A stretch of 64,000 bases of DNA from Opitutia bacterium Tous-C4FEB (GCA_002304445.1 NEVA01000005.1:124001-188000), one strand, 5' to 3'; positions 38,151 through 48,160 are shown, counted from the first letter of the stretch. Numbers and translations are program-made. The notes: generated from the letters alone by a model not told the origin.

Positions 38151-39569
38151 ATGAAAAAACATCACCTCCTCCCTCTCTTGATCCTTTTGGCGCTCGCACC
38201 GCGGAGCGCGCTGCCGGGCGCCGTCCCGTCCGCCCCGCCGCTCAAGCCCAACATCATCTACATCCTGCTTGATGACGCCGGCATCGGGGATTTCTCGGCT
38301 TACGGCTGCAAGTATGGCGTGACGCCCAACATTGATCGCTTGGCCACGGAAGGCATGAAGTTCACCCGGGCCTACAGCGGCAGCGCGGTCTGTGCTCCAT
38401 CACGAATGGTGCTGATGACGGGCCAACATACCGGTCATATTCTGCGTCGCGCCAACCAAAGCAAAGTCGGCCTGCTCGCACTCCCCGCCGGCCAGACCAC
38501 GGTCGCTCGTATGCTGCAGAACGCCGGTTACGCCACCGGTGGCTTCGGCAAATGGGGCTTGGGCAATCCTGAAACCACCGGAGTAGCGGAGAAACAAGGC
38601 TTCGATGTGTTCTTCGGTTACTACGACCAAAAACACGCTCATAACCACTACACCGACTATCTGATTCGTAACAGTGTCAAAGTGCCCATCCAACAATCGG
38701 GCAAACACACGTGGGCGGACTATGCTCCCACCCGCATCGCCGACGAGACTCTCAGTTTTATCGAGCAAAACAAAGACCGGCCCTTTTTCTGTTATGCCGC
38801 ATGGACTCCGCCACACGGGGACTACGTCATCCCGGAGAATCCGGTTTTCGCCGGGAAGCCGTGGCCGGAGGAGATCAAGAGCTACGCTGCGATGGTTGCC
38901 CTCGCTGACCGGGATGTCGGCCGCGTGATGCAAAAACTGAAGGACCTCGGCATCGATGACCGGACGTTGGTAATTTTCAGCTCCGACAACGGCGCCAACC
39001 CGGAGTTTATCGAGCCACTCGGCAGCACGGGAGGACTGCGCGGGCACAAGCGGATGCTTTACGAAGGCGGCACGCGTGCCCCGCTTATCGTGCGTTGGCC
39101 CGGCAAGATTCAGCCGGGCACGACCAGCGACCTACTCACCGCGTTCGTTGATTTTTTGCCGACGGCCGCAGAACTTAGCGGGCTCCCGGCACCGAAAGGT
39201 ATCGATGGTCATTCGATCGTGCCGACCTTGCTCGGGAAGGGTCAACCAACGCGGCACGAATCGCTCTATTTTGAAATCTACGAGCCCTACTTCCAACAAG
39301 CCGTGCGCATGGGGGATTGGAAGGGATACCGGCTCGGCACCAAAGCCCCGCTCGAGCTTTACGACCTAAAGGCCGATCCCGCCGAAAAGCAGAATATCGC
39401 CGCCGCCCACCCGGACATCGTTCGAAAGATCGAAGCGATCATGAAAGCGGAACACTCCCCGTCGCCGTATTACGACGCACCCGAGCAAGGCAGCCCAAGA
39501 CCGACTAAAGGAAAGAACGAGCAAAGCGCGAAGCCCGCCGCCTCAAGCAAAGAGACCCCAAGTCTTTGA
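38151..39569 (+). CDS. secreted arylsulfatase
   Basis: A 472-residue S1 sulfatase with a signal peptide (HLLPLLILLALAPRSALPGA). PNIIYILLDDAGIGDFSAYG carries the paired Asp ligands, and the maturation motif is CAPSR (Cys81-Arg85). The segment VIFSSDNGANPEF supplies the later Asp-Asn metal ligands typical of arylsulfatase A / GALNS types. It is the third sulfatase-derived frame in a row on this strand. Confidence 0.94.
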   Translation: MKKHHLLPLLILLALAPRSALPGAVPSAPPLKPNIIYILLDDAGIGDFSAYGCKYGVTPNIDRLATEGMKFTRAYSGSAVCAPSRMVLMTGQHTGHILRRANQSKVGLLALPAGQTTVARMLQNAGYATGGFGKWGLGNPETTGVAEKQGFDVFFGYYDQKHAHNHYTDYLIRNSVKVPIQQSGKHTWADYAPTRIADETLSFIEQNKDRPFFCYAAWTPPHGDYVIPENPVFAGKPWPEEIKSYAAMVALADRDVGRVMQKLKDLGIDDRTLVIFSSDNGANPEFIEPLGSTGGLRGHKRMLYEGGTRAPLIVRWPGKIQPGTTSDLLTAFVDFLPTAAELSGLPAPKGIDGHSIVPTLLGKGQPTRHESLYFEIYEPYFQQAVRMGDWKGYRLGTKAPLELYDLKADPAEKQNIAAAHPDIVRKIEAIMKAEHSPSPYYDAPEQGSPRPTKGKNEQSAKPAASSKETPSL

Positions 39570-39601
39570 CGGACCGCAAGAATTCGGTCCAAGCGGGACT
39601 A

Positions 39602-39636
39602 AAAAAGCCCAGATTGAGGCTAAATTCGTCTATGTC
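39602..39636 (+). promoter_or_regulatory. copy 2 of the shared 35-bp element upstream of a TonB receptor
   Basis: It reads AAAAAGCCCAG, then 14 bp, then CGTCTATG. It lies in the 253-bp gap between the arylsulfatase and the receptor gene, about 190-230 bp before the receptor start. It matches the minus-strand copy at 33743-33777 in 31 of 35 positions, including most of the spacer. Confidence 0.7.
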
Positions 39637-39822
39637 GAATTCGCGGGTATTGCGTAGGATTTAGCTTAGCTCGATTTCCACGTTCTGTTAAACCCCAAGC
39701 CCCAACGGCGACCTCGCACGGATCTGTTAGCACCCTCTGCTTCTGATCGCGAGTCTAGCCCCATCTCATCGCACACGACTAGTTCCACCACTTCGGCGTT
39801 TTAGACCTCGGCCGCATCCGGT

Positions 39823-42804
39823 GTGACTGACTTTCTCATCCAACCAGACAACCCATCCCCTAACGTGAATCATTACTCCGCCCGCTCCCTGCGCTGCCTT
39901 CGACCGCTCTTTTGCTACCTCTCTCTCTTCTGCGTTCTCTCCCTTTCAGCCGCGCATGCCGCCACTCTCACCGGCAACGTCTCTAACGTCGCTACCCGCA
40001 ATCTCCTTGAGGGCGCACGGGTCGAAGTCCCCGCCCTCGGTCTCACGGCTCTGACCGATAATACGGGCCGCTACGTGCTCGCTGCTATCCCCGCGGGCGC
40101 GCACGAAGTCGTCGTGACCTACGTCGGCCTCGATTCGGTCCGCACCACCGTCATCGTCGCCGACTCGGCCAGCACCACGCGCGACTTTGATCTGACCAGC
40201 GTCGTCTACAAACTCGATGCCTTTAAAGTCACCGGCGAGCGCGAGGGCGGTGCCGCCGCCATCACCGCGCAGCGCAATGCCGAGAACGTGAAGAATATCG
40301 TCGCGATGGATTCGTTCGGAAACTTGCCGAACATGAATGCCGCCGAGGTTGCCATCCGCCTGCCCGGCGTCGCCGGCAATCTCTCGGACGAAAACCTTGT
40401 CGACGGTTTCACGATCCGTGGCATCCGTCCGGGCCTCAACACCGTTACTCTCGACGGCTCACCGCTCACCAGCCAAGGCGCCCTCAACCGCGCCACGAAC
40501 ATGAACAACCTCACGGGCGCCATGTTCGACCAAATGGAACTCACCAAGGGCCACACACCCGACAAAGAGGCCGGCTCCATCGGTGGCACCATCAATCTCA
40601 AGAGCCGTTCCCCTCTCTCCATGAGCGAGCGCCGACGTCTCACCTACAGCGCCGGTGTGCGCTACGCCCCGCCGTTCACCGAGCAAACTCCGACGCGCGA
40701 AAAACATCGTGCGCATCCGCTCTTCAACATCGGCTGGCAGGAACTCTTCGACGTCAACGGTGGCGAGCGCAACCTGGGCGTTTCGCTCAATGTGTTTTAC
40801 TCCGAAAACGCCGTCGGCGGTTTCCGCACCACGCGCGATTTCGAAAATACCACCGCCCAGCCCGCCTACCTCTGGGACTACCGCACGTGGGACAACTACA
40901 ACAACCGCAAGCAGGCCAGCGTCAGCCTTAAAGCGGACTACCGTCTCTCGCCTTCCACCAAGCTCTCGATCAACACCGTCGCGAGCGACGCCATCGAGAC
41001 GTTTCGCCGCCAATACGAGACGCGGGCCTTCACCACGCAACAGGTCGGCACCACCGGCACGGCCGGCATTCTGCCCGGCTACACCGATCAAATCACGCAG
41101 GTCCGCGCCGCCGCCGGCTCGACCATCGACCAGACGTCCACCGGCCCGGGTAATTTCCACAACCGTATGCGCCGCCTCGACCTCGGCGCCGAACACGTTT
41201 TCGGCGCCCTCCAGGTCGATTACAACGCCATCTACACCCAGTCCAATATCAACGGCGGCGGCGGCGGGCGCGGCGGGATCTTGGTGAACCGCATTACCGC
41301 GGTCGGCTGGCGTCTTGATCGCACGGACTCCGATCTCCACCCGCGCTTCACGCAAACCGAAGGCCCCGATTTCACCAATCCCGCCAACTACCGCCCAACC
41401 ACCTACAACAACTCGATCCTCCAAAACGACGATCAGATCAAAGAGGTCCGCGCCAACCTCCGCTATACGCTGCCGGTTTCCTTCCCTCTCTCGCTCAAGT
41501 CCGGCGCGGTCTGGCGTGAGCACTACGCGAATGCCGAGAGCGTCGCGCGCCGTTGGAACTACGCCGGCACCACCGCCCTCCCCGCCGATCCCTCGATCAT
41601 CACCTTCGATTCCGTGAAAACCGGCCGCCGCATTCCGCAGTGGGAGCCGGTCCAGTTTTTCGCCGATCGCCAGCCGGTCACTCCCGCGCTCTGGCGCGAG
41701 GACCTCTACTTTTTCGAGCAAAACAAATACACCGCTAACCGCGCCGTCACCGAAACCGTCACGGCCGGCTACGCGATGGCATCGGGCCGATTTGGCCGCA
41801 CCGGCCTCGTCGCCGGCGTGCGCACCGAGCGCACCGAAACATCGAGCTGGGGCTGGGTGCGCACGCGCACCGGCAGCACCGTGGCCCAGCAGACCGCCGA
41901 TCCCGTCGGCTCCGCCACCCGCGACTATGCCGGCACCCGGCGCGATCTCAGCGGGAGCTACACGAAATCGTTTCCCAGCGCCCATCTCACGCACGATCTC
42001 ACCTCCAACCTCAAGGCCCGGCTGAGTTGGTCCACCAGCTTCGGTCGTCCACCATTGAACAACGCGCTCCCCAACGAAACCATCTCCGAGGCGAACCAAA
42101 CCCTCACGGTCAACAACCCGAGCCTGCTCCCGCAGACCGCCGCCACATGGGACGCCACGCTCGAGTATTACTTCGAACCCGTCGGCACACTTTCTGTCGG
42201 CTGGTTCAATAAGACCATCGAAGACTACATCGTCACCGGCACCAATGCGGGCACGATCGGTACCGGCTCCGACAACGGCTACAACGGCGAATACCCCGGC
42301 TTCACGCGTCTCACCTCGTCTAACGCCGGCACGGCCAAGGTCCAGGGCTGGGAGTTCAACTATCAGCAGCAGTTCACGTTTCTCCCCGGCCTGTTCAAGG
42401 GCTTCGGGGCCTCGGCCAACTACACGCTGGTCAGCACCAGCGGAGATTTTGGCGGCACGACCTCACGCAGCACCAACGAGGTCCCCGGTTTCATTCCGCG
42501 CACCGGCAACGCCACGCTCTCTTGGCGCTACCGCAAATTTAGCACGCGCGTTCTCTACAATTTTACCGGCAGCTACATCACCGCCTTCACCGCCGCGACA
42601 CCCGGCCGCAATCTCTACCGTTTCGACTACGCTTCCGTGAACGCCGGCATGGCGTATCAGATTCGTCCCGACGTCCAGCTCACACTCGACGCCGCCAACC
42701 TAACCAACGAGCCCCAGGCTTTCTACCGCAGCGTCCGTTCCCAGATGCAGAACACCATTCTCAACGGCACAACGCTCACGTTCGGTGTCAACGGACGCTT
42801 CTAA
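39823..42804 (+). CDS. TonB-dependent receptor with carboxypeptidase-regulatory-like domain
   Basis: A 993-residue outer-membrane receptor. A signal peptide (CYLSLFCVLSLSAAHA) is followed by a CarboxypepD_reg-like beta-sandwich (LTGNVSNVATRNLLEGARVEV ... LDSVRTTVIVAD), a degenerate TonB box (YKLDAFKVTG), a plug (IVAMDSFGNLPNMNAAEVAIRLPGVAG and ELTKGHTPDKEAGSIGG) and a barrel ending LTFGVNGRF. The plug type, with NAEN..K.IVAMDSFG, is the TonB/oligosaccharide receptor group often linked to glycan loci. GTG 39823 and GTG 39865 are both possible starts; the second gives a shorter n-region. Confidence 0.92.
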   Translation: MTDFLIQPDNPSPNVNHYSARSLRCLRPLFCYLSLFCVLSLSAAHAATLTGNVSNVATRNLLEGARVEVPALGLTALTDNTGRYVLAAIPAGAHEVVVTYVGLDSVRTTVIVADSASTTRDFDLTSVVYKLDAFKVTGEREGGAAAITAQRNAENVKNIVAMDSFGNLPNMNAAEVAIRLPGVAGNLSDENLVDGFTIRGIRPGLNTVTLDGSPLTSQGALNRATNMNNLTGAMFDQMELTKGHTPDKEAGSIGGTINLKSRSPLSMSERRRLTYSAGVRYAPPFTEQTPTREKHRAHPLFNIGWQELFDVNGGERNLGVSLNVFYSENAVGGFRTTRDFENTTAQPAYLWDYRTWDNYNNRKQASVSLKADYRLSPSTKLSINTVASDAIETFRRQYETRAFTTQQVGTTGTAGILPGYTDQITQVRAAAGSTIDQTSTGPGNFHNRMRRLDLGAEHVFGALQVDYNAIYTQSNINGGGGGRGGILVNRITAVGWRLDRTDSDLHPRFTQTEGPDFTNPANYRPTTYNNSILQNDDQIKEVRANLRYTLPVSFPLSLKSGAVWREHYANAESVARRWNYAGTTALPADPSIITFDSVKTGRRIPQWEPVQFFADRQPVTPALWREDLYFFEQNKYTANRAVTETVTAGYAMASGRFGRTGLVAGVRTERTETSSWGWVRTRTGSTVAQQTADPVGSATRDYAGTRRDLSGSYTKSFPSAHLTHDLTSNLKARLSWSTSFGRPPLNNALPNETISEANQTLTVNNPSLLPQTAATWDATLEYYFEPVGTLSVGWFNKTIEDYIVTGTNAGTIGTGSDNGYNGEYPGFTRLTSSNAGTAKVQGWEFNYQQQFTFLPGLFKGFGASANYTLVSTSGDFGGTTSRSTNEVPGFIPRTGNATLSWRYRKFSTRVLYNFTGSYITAFTAATPGRNLYRFDYASVNAGMAYQIRPDVQLTLDAANLTNEPQAFYRSVRSQMQNTILNGTTLTFGVNGRF

Positions 42805-42889
42805 CGGCACTCATGAAATCTCGAAGAGACTCCATTCGCGCCGCACTCTTTTCGCGCTCGGCAGCACTGCTGCCAGAGGCCCCGGTGTA

Positions 42890-43392
42890 ACAACGACACT
42901 GCTCCTATTCGCCGCCCTGTTGCTGGCTCCGCTCGCCGCCGCCGAGCCGAAACCGATCGTCCTGCTCATCCTCTCCGACGACCATAGCTACCGCACGTCG
43001 GCTGCAACGGAAACAAGGACATCATGCCCACCGTGCTCGCAGTCAGCGGGGCGCAATATCCGGGTGCCTCGAAGCAGGCCATGATTCCTCCGCTGGACGG
43101 TGTGAGCCTGTTGCCCGCCTTCAAAGGCGAGCCGATTGCACGAGCGAAACCGTTGTTTTTTCAATTCGGCCGAGGCTCCGCGGTGCGCAATGGACCGTGG
43201 AAGCTCGTGCGCATGGGAGCGACCTGGGAGCTGTATGACTTAGCGTCTGATCGCAACGAGTTGAGCGACCTCGCGGCGAAGCGGCCCGAACTGGTCAAAC
43301 AATTGGACGCCGCGTGGCTGGCCTGGTGGAAGGAATCCACGGGCAGCGAGTGGACGGGCAAGAACACTAAAGATCGCAAACTTGAGCAGTGA
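42890..43392 (+). pseudogene. internally deleted sulfatase remnant
   Basis: The 5' part encodes a signal peptide (LLLFAALLLAPLAAAEPKP) and the first strand IVLLILSDDHSY. After a frame change near 42990 it continues HVGCNGNKDIMP, then jumps directly to a sulfatase C-terminus: PPLDGVSLLPAFKGEPI, KPLFFQFGRGSAVRNGPWKL and WELYDLASDRNELSDLAAK. The middle ~350 residues, including the formylglycine motif, are gone. The 3' part is an open frame from 43024. It cannot encode an active enzyme. Confidence 0.85.
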
Positions 43393-43724
43393 GAGCGGAG
43401 TCGATTGCGGAAGTCGCCCTACTATGGGGAGAGATTGGCGCCCAACATTTAATCTGCGGCACTGCGCCGGAATCATTCGAGCGGCGGCGATGGGCTTACA
43501 TGAAAGCGGCGGTTGGGCGTAAAGGTGCCCGTGGCCGAAATGGCACAAATCCATCCTGCAATCTCCCGCTAGCCAAATCCAGCGACGCCAAAATTGCCGT
43601 TGTTGCAGCACTCACCCGAGGGAAATTTTCCACGCAATTCCCCTTTATAGACACTTATTCGCGCCACGTTCGTTCTTATTAAAATTATGTCTGCTCCGCC
43701 ATTTTCCGAGCAGACCGCCTTTCC
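43393..43724. other. gap between sulfatase remnant and AraC gene
   Basis: No recognised gene is present. A 97-codon open frame on the plus strand (43389-43682) shows no motif I can name. The right end holds a hairpin suited to terminate the AraC gene. An AT-richer stretch lies at 43620-43690. Confidence 0.4.
43689..43715 (-). terminator. hairpin downstream of AraC regulator
   Basis: GTCTGCTC and GAGCAGAC form a perfect 8-bp stem with an 11-nt loop, 9 bp after the AraC stop. On the minus strand it is followed by ATAATTTTAAT, a weak U-rich tail, so it is a plausible but not ideal intrinsic terminator. Confidence 0.55.
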
Positions 43725-44693
43725 TTAATTTGCCTTGGGTGGGACCGGGGTGTGGCTTGAGGGCCTGGGCGGCGATGAAAACGGTCCGTGTTGCGCCCGA
43801 AACTGTCGCGGCGACAAACCGACATGACGTCGGAAGAGCTTTGAAAAGTGGTAGGGGTCCGGCAAGCCGACCGCCTTGCCCACCTCCGAAATCGCCAGCG
43901 TGGTGCTCAACAGCAATTCGCGCGCTTCACGCAACTGCCGCCCGACTACATGTCCTTTGGCCGATATCCCCAAGTGACGCCGGAACAGCTTCAACACATG
44001 CGAACGACTCCGGCCGATGATGGCGGCCAGATCCTCGATGCGCGGCGATAGCTGGAAGCCTTTCTCAATGTGCACCAGTAGTCGGCGCAACTCCTCCGGC
44101 CTGCTTTCCGGCGGCTCGACCCGGGCTTCGACCGCCCGAAAGAGTTCGCGCTTCAACAGGAGCCCGAGGGCGCGGCCTTCGCGTTCGTCCCGCTTCGACT
44201 GGAGAAACCAGCGAACGGCATAGTCCATCAAACGGCCGAGCGGGTCATCCGCTTCCGTCCGCAATCGGACTACTTCCGCCGGCAACGGCCACACCAGATC
44301 ACGGCGGTCCGGCGAATCGAACTCCGGCTCATCTCGCTCGTGGGGCACATTGGGCACCCAGGTGGCTCCGGCCCGATACCACGGCACGATGTGCACGTGC
44401 GCGGTATACATGGGTTCGTCCGCCGACGGCCGATAAGTGATCCGCCGGTTCCACGGCAGCACATACAAGTCGTGCGGCTTCAAGCTGTGCTCTACCCCGT
44501 TCACTTCAAACGTCCCATGTCCGCTTTTGCACCAGAACAACGCCCGGCTTTGCACGCAGGCGTTCGTGAAATCTTGCCCCGCCGCGAATTGAAAAAAACC
44601 CGCACGGCAAACTGCGGGTCCGCCGAGGGCTGGGTCCGACGCCTCTGCGTCTGACTTGGTAATTTTTTTCCCGGGACCGGCCACAGAACGCAA
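43725..44693 (-). CDS. AraC family transcriptional regulator (divergent to receptor)
   Basis: A regulator of about 320 residues. The N-terminal cupin-type domain includes SGHGTFEVNGVEHSLKPHDLYVLPW, and the C-terminal tandem HTH includes RIEDLAAIIGRSRSHVLKLFRRHLG and AISEVGKAVGLPDPYHFSKLFRRHVGLSPRQFR. The frame begins with TTG 44693; GTG 44684 is an alternative start. It is divergent from the receptor at 44888, so it likely controls the receptor-lyase-sulfatase-symporter unit. Confidence 0.9.
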   Translation of the reverse strand: MRSVAGPGKKITKSDAEASDPALGGPAVCRAGFFQFAAGQDFTNACVQSRALFWCKSGHGTFEVNGVEHSLKPHDLYVLPWNRRITYRPSADEPMYTAHVHIVPWYRAGATWVPNVPHERDEPEFDSPDRRDLVWPLPAEVVRLRTEADDPLGRLMDYAVRWFLQSKRDEREGRALGLLLKRELFRAVEARVEPPESRPEELRRLLVHIEKGFQLSPRIEDLAAIIGRSRSHVLKLFRRHLGISAKGHVVGRQLREARELLLSTTLAISEVGKAVGLPDPYHFSKLFRRHVGLSPRQFRAQHGPFSSPPRPSSHTPVPPKAN

Positions 44694-44887
44694 AACAACA
44701 AGACATTCCCCACTTGTCTATGGTTTTTCCGGGCGCTCGCTGCTACCTTCGACCGCACTGGCGATTGGGCAACCAAGCGTCGGCGCCCACCCCCAACCCC
44801 TCCGTCTCATCCTTCGCACGGAACAACTCCGTCACCAAATCCGTCCCGGCGGCTACCCGCTTCCCAAACCCATTCCCGCGCCCTCCC

Positions 44888-47800
44888 ATGAACAACCTCC
44901 GCCCGCTTCTGCTTACCGGTCTAGGCCTCGCAATTCCCCTGCTAGTCATAGGCCAAACCGCTCCCGTGAACCCCACCCTGCCCGCCGAATCCGAAGCAGT
45001 CATCTTGTCCCCGTTTGTCGTCACCAACCAGAGCGACGAGGGCTACCGCTCCCAGTTCACCACCGCCGGCAGCCGCCTTAAAACCGACCTCAAGGACATC
45101 GCCGCGTCCGTCTCGATCCTGACCGATGAATTCATGAACGACCTCGCGGCCAACGATGTCGCGTCCGCCCTCGCCTTCGTCTCCGGCGCGGAAAACGACT
45201 CCACCTACCATCAGGAGGGCCTGACCTTTAGCGGCGCCAACAATTACGTCGGCGGCGACTTCGGCGACAACAACAACCGCTCCGGCGAGGTCCGCGTGCG
45301 TGGCCTGGGCCGCGCCACGACCACCATCAATTACATCGAGGTCCTCGGCTCCACCGACCGTTACAACACCGAGCGCTCCGAATTCCTCCGCGGCGCCAAT
45401 TCCATCCTCTTCGGCCTCGCCGAGCCCGCCGGCCTCATCAACTCCTCCACCAAAGCCGCCCGTCTCAACCGCAACGCCAGCAAGGTTGAGACCAAGGTCG
45501 ATGACCTCGGCTCCAACCGCCTCGTGCTCGATCACAACCAAGTCCTCATCAAGAACCGTTTGGCCGTGCGCGGCGTCGCCCTCTACAACGACCAACAATA
45601 CGCGGTCAAAAGCGCCTTCCAGCGCGACAAGCGGCTCTTCGCCACCGGCACTTACACGCCTTTCTCCGGCACGACAATCCGCAGTTACTACGAGGCCCAA
45701 AACTCAAAGGGCCGCCGGCCCAATTTCCGCACCGTGCAGGACAACGTCTCGACTTGGCTCAACGCCTACAACACCTACGCCCCGCAGATGACGGCCGCCC
45801 AGATCGCGGCCACGTTTTACTGGGACGGTGGCTTCCGCAATCCGGCCAACGCCGCCGGCAACCCGCCTGTCTCGGTGGCCACGCTCGCCGACGGCCGCAC
45901 GGTCAACCTCGGCCTCATCCGGCGCGATCTCGACAGCTCGGCGCAGAGCACCGCCCTCCTCTACAGTCCGGGCCAGTGGGATAACCCGCTCGATAATCGC
46001 GCCACGATCCTCAGCACCCGGAACAACACCGGCGCCGCCGGCAACGCCAGCCCGAACGCCCGCTTCATCCGCTCCGGCGACCCTCGGGAAAACACCGTCG
46101 GCTTCCTCGATCCCCAAGTCACCAGCAGCGGAATCTTCCCTTTCGAAACGGTCGAGATCGGCGCGTTACCCGGCAATTACCGTTGGGAAAATGACCACAA
46201 ATACTACGTGAACCTCGAGCAGCGCATCACACCGGACTTGTATTTCTCCGCCGCTTTCCAACAGGAAACCCGCACCACCGAGCAATATTTCGCCACCATC
46301 AGCCAAACCAACCAGATCTCCATCGACATCACCACCCGGCTCCCCGACGGCCGGACCAACCCCAATTTTCTCCGGCCGTTTATCTACGGTCGCAACATCG
46401 GCGAACACGTCGACGCCTCTCTGAAGAGCCTCGTGCTCCAGGCCAACTACGACTTCGACTTCGCCAAAAAAACCAAGTCCCTCGGCTGGCTCGGCTTTCA
46501 CCGCTTCACCACCGTGCACACGCGCTCCGAGCAGGACCGGCTTCGTTACCAATTCAATTATCAGTATGGCGACGACATCCCCGGCGTCCTGCCCCAATCG
46601 ATCGCCGGCAACTCCCAAGCCCGATTCAACATGCAGCTCTGGTATGTCGGCGACCCGGTAAAAGTCGGCGACACGTCCCTCCGCTTCACCGGCTTCCCCA
46701 CCAACCTCGCCGCCCAAAAAGAGCGCTCCTACAACTACCAATACTTCAACGCGGCCTCGAACACTTGGGAGATGTCCCCCACCCCGATCACCTCCAACCG
46801 TTACCTCCTCGTCAACGGTCGCACCTATACCATCAACAAAAACAGCGGCACCGGTTTCTCCCTCCAGAGTTTTTTCTGGGACAAAAAAATCATCACGCTC
46901 TTCGGCTGGCGCACCGACAGCGTCGACAACATCCAGCGCAGCCTGGTCAATACCGCGTCCGTCGCGCCCTTCCCGACGCTTCTCGGCAAGACCCGCGCCG
47001 ACTACCTCAACACCGGCGCCCGCTTCCAATTCGATCAGGCCACCACCACCCAGAGCATCGTCTATAAACCGCTCCGGTGGGCGCGCGTGTTTGCCAGTGC
47101 CTCCGAAAACTTCGCTGCTTCCGCCCAGCGCCAGGATAATCTTTACCGCCCCATCGATCCGCAGAGCGGCGAGACCCGCGACATCGGCCTCGGATTCAGC
47201 TTCTTCAACGATAAGCTCGACATCCGCATCACCCGTTTCGCGTCTTCGCAGAAAAATGCCTCTTCCGGCGCATTCGGCCAAGTCCCCAATAACCGGATCA
47301 CCGCCTTCGAGGGCCGCCTTTACAACGCTCTCGCCGCTGCCGGCCGACTGGCCGAGTGGACCACCATCGGAGAATTCGGCAGGCCGAGCACCGCGCCCTA
47401 CGTCACCCCCAACGCCACCGCCGCCACGGAGTCCCGCGAATCCAAAGGCACCTCGCTGGAGTTGTCCTTCGCTCCCATCCGTCAGATCGACCTCATCTTC
47501 AATATCGATCAGATCGAAAACAAAATCACCACGGTGGGCTCCGAGCTGGCCGACTTCTTCGCCGCCCGCGCATCATTCTATCGCAAATACTTTGACGAGG
47601 GACTCATCACCAACGGCCTCAACCCCGCCGCTACGGACTTCGCCAATGGTGTCGCCGCCGAGTATTCCGCCGGCGCCGCTTTCGTCGGCACCTCCAACCG
47701 CGGCCTCGCCGACTACCAAAGCTCGCTCGTCGCCCGCTATAAATTCCTCACGGGCTCGCTCACCGGTTTGACCATCGGCACCAATCTGCGCTGGGAATCG

Positions 47801-48106
47801 GGAAAAATCATCGGCTACCGCCTCAAGCCCGCGACGTTTAACTTCGGCGGTTTGCAGAACTACGCCGGCCAAGTATTCGACGTCGACTCGCCATTCACGG
47901 GCGACGCCACTTTGACCGGCGGCATGCAAGCCACCTATCGCCGCAAGATTTTTGGCGGTCGCATCAACTGGCGCGTGCAACTCAACGCTCAGAATATCTT
48001 CAGCGAGACCGGCCTCCGCGTCATCGGCGCCAACTCCGACGGCTCGTCCGTCTTCGGTATCGCCCCCGCCCGCGCCTACGAGCTTTCCAACACCTTCGAG
48101 TTCTAA
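44888..48106 (+). CDS. TonB-dependent receptor
   Basis: A 1072-residue outer-membrane receptor. ATG 44888 opens a signal peptide (MNNLRPLLLTGLGLAIPLLVIG), followed by a TonB box VILSPFVVT, plug (TTAGSRLKTDLKDIAASVSILTDEF, VRVRGLGRATTTINYIEV, RSEFLRGANSILFGLAEPAG) and a long barrel ending YELSNTFEF. The open frame extends upstream to 44714 but without signal-peptide character. It is followed after 54 bp by the heparinase-like lyase. The plug style is the same as that of the 33675 receptor and the truncated one at 53886. Confidence 0.93.
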   Translation: MNNLRPLLLTGLGLAIPLLVIGQTAPVNPTLPAESEAVILSPFVVTNQSDEGYRSQFTTAGSRLKTDLKDIAASVSILTDEFMNDLAANDVASALAFVSGAENDSTYHQEGLTFSGANNYVGGDFGDNNNRSGEVRVRGLGRATTTINYIEVLGSTDRYNTERSEFLRGANSILFGLAEPAGLINSSTKAARLNRNASKVETKVDDLGSNRLVLDHNQVLIKNRLAVRGVALYNDQQYAVKSAFQRDKRLFATGTYTPFSGTTIRSYYEAQNSKGRRPNFRTVQDNVSTWLNAYNTYAPQMTAAQIAATFYWDGGFRNPANAAGNPPVSVATLADGRTVNLGLIRRDLDSSAQSTALLYSPGQWDNPLDNRATILSTRNNTGAAGNASPNARFIRSGDPRENTVGFLDPQVTSSGIFPFETVEIGALPGNYRWENDHKYYVNLEQRITPDLYFSAAFQQETRTTEQYFATISQTNQISIDITTRLPDGRTNPNFLRPFIYGRNIGEHVDASLKSLVLQANYDFDFAKKTKSLGWLGFHRFTTVHTRSEQDRLRYQFNYQYGDDIPGVLPQSIAGNSQARFNMQLWYVGDPVKVGDTSLRFTGFPTNLAAQKERSYNYQYFNAASNTWEMSPTPITSNRYLLVNGRTYTINKNSGTGFSLQSFFWDKKIITLFGWRTDSVDNIQRSLVNTASVAPFPTLLGKTRADYLNTGARFQFDQATTTQSIVYKPLRWARVFASASENFAASAQRQDNLYRPIDPQSGETRDIGLGFSFFNDKLDIRITRFASSQKNASSGAFGQVPNNRITAFEGRLYNALAAAGRLAEWTTIGEFGRPSTAPYVTPNATAATESRESKGTSLELSFAPIRQIDLIFNIDQIENKITTVGSELADFFAARASFYRKYFDEGLITNGLNPAATDFANGVAAEYSAGAAFVGTSNRGLADYQSSLVARYKFLTGSLTGLTIGTNLRWESGKIIGYRLKPATFNFGGLQNYAGQVFDVDSPFTGDATLTGGMQATYRRKIFGGRINWRVQLNAQNIFSETGLRVIGANSDGSSVFGIAPARAYELSNTFEF

Positions 48107-48160
48107 TCTGTGCCGCGAGCGCGGCCGCTCCCGGTTCGGGAAGCATTCGGCCACCGCCAC

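Noticed and set aside
40459-42099. 546-codon open frame on the minus strand opposite the TonB receptor
   Set aside because: Its Gly/Ala/Glu/Val-rich composition, absence of any family motif and full overlap with a well-supported receptor gene show it is a high-GC antisense shadow. The same applies to 47573-49672, 50706-52346 and 46166-47281.
43389-43682. 97-codon plus-strand frame after the sulfatase remnant
   Set aside because: I considered a transposase or REP-associated remnant, but the resemblance is too weak to support a call.
44701-44722. AGACA-N9-TGTCT plus GTCTATG upstream of the third receptor as a fourth copy of the 35-bp element
   Set aside because: Only the GTCTATG block is present. 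The AAAAAGYCYAG block is missing at the required offset, so it is not counted.
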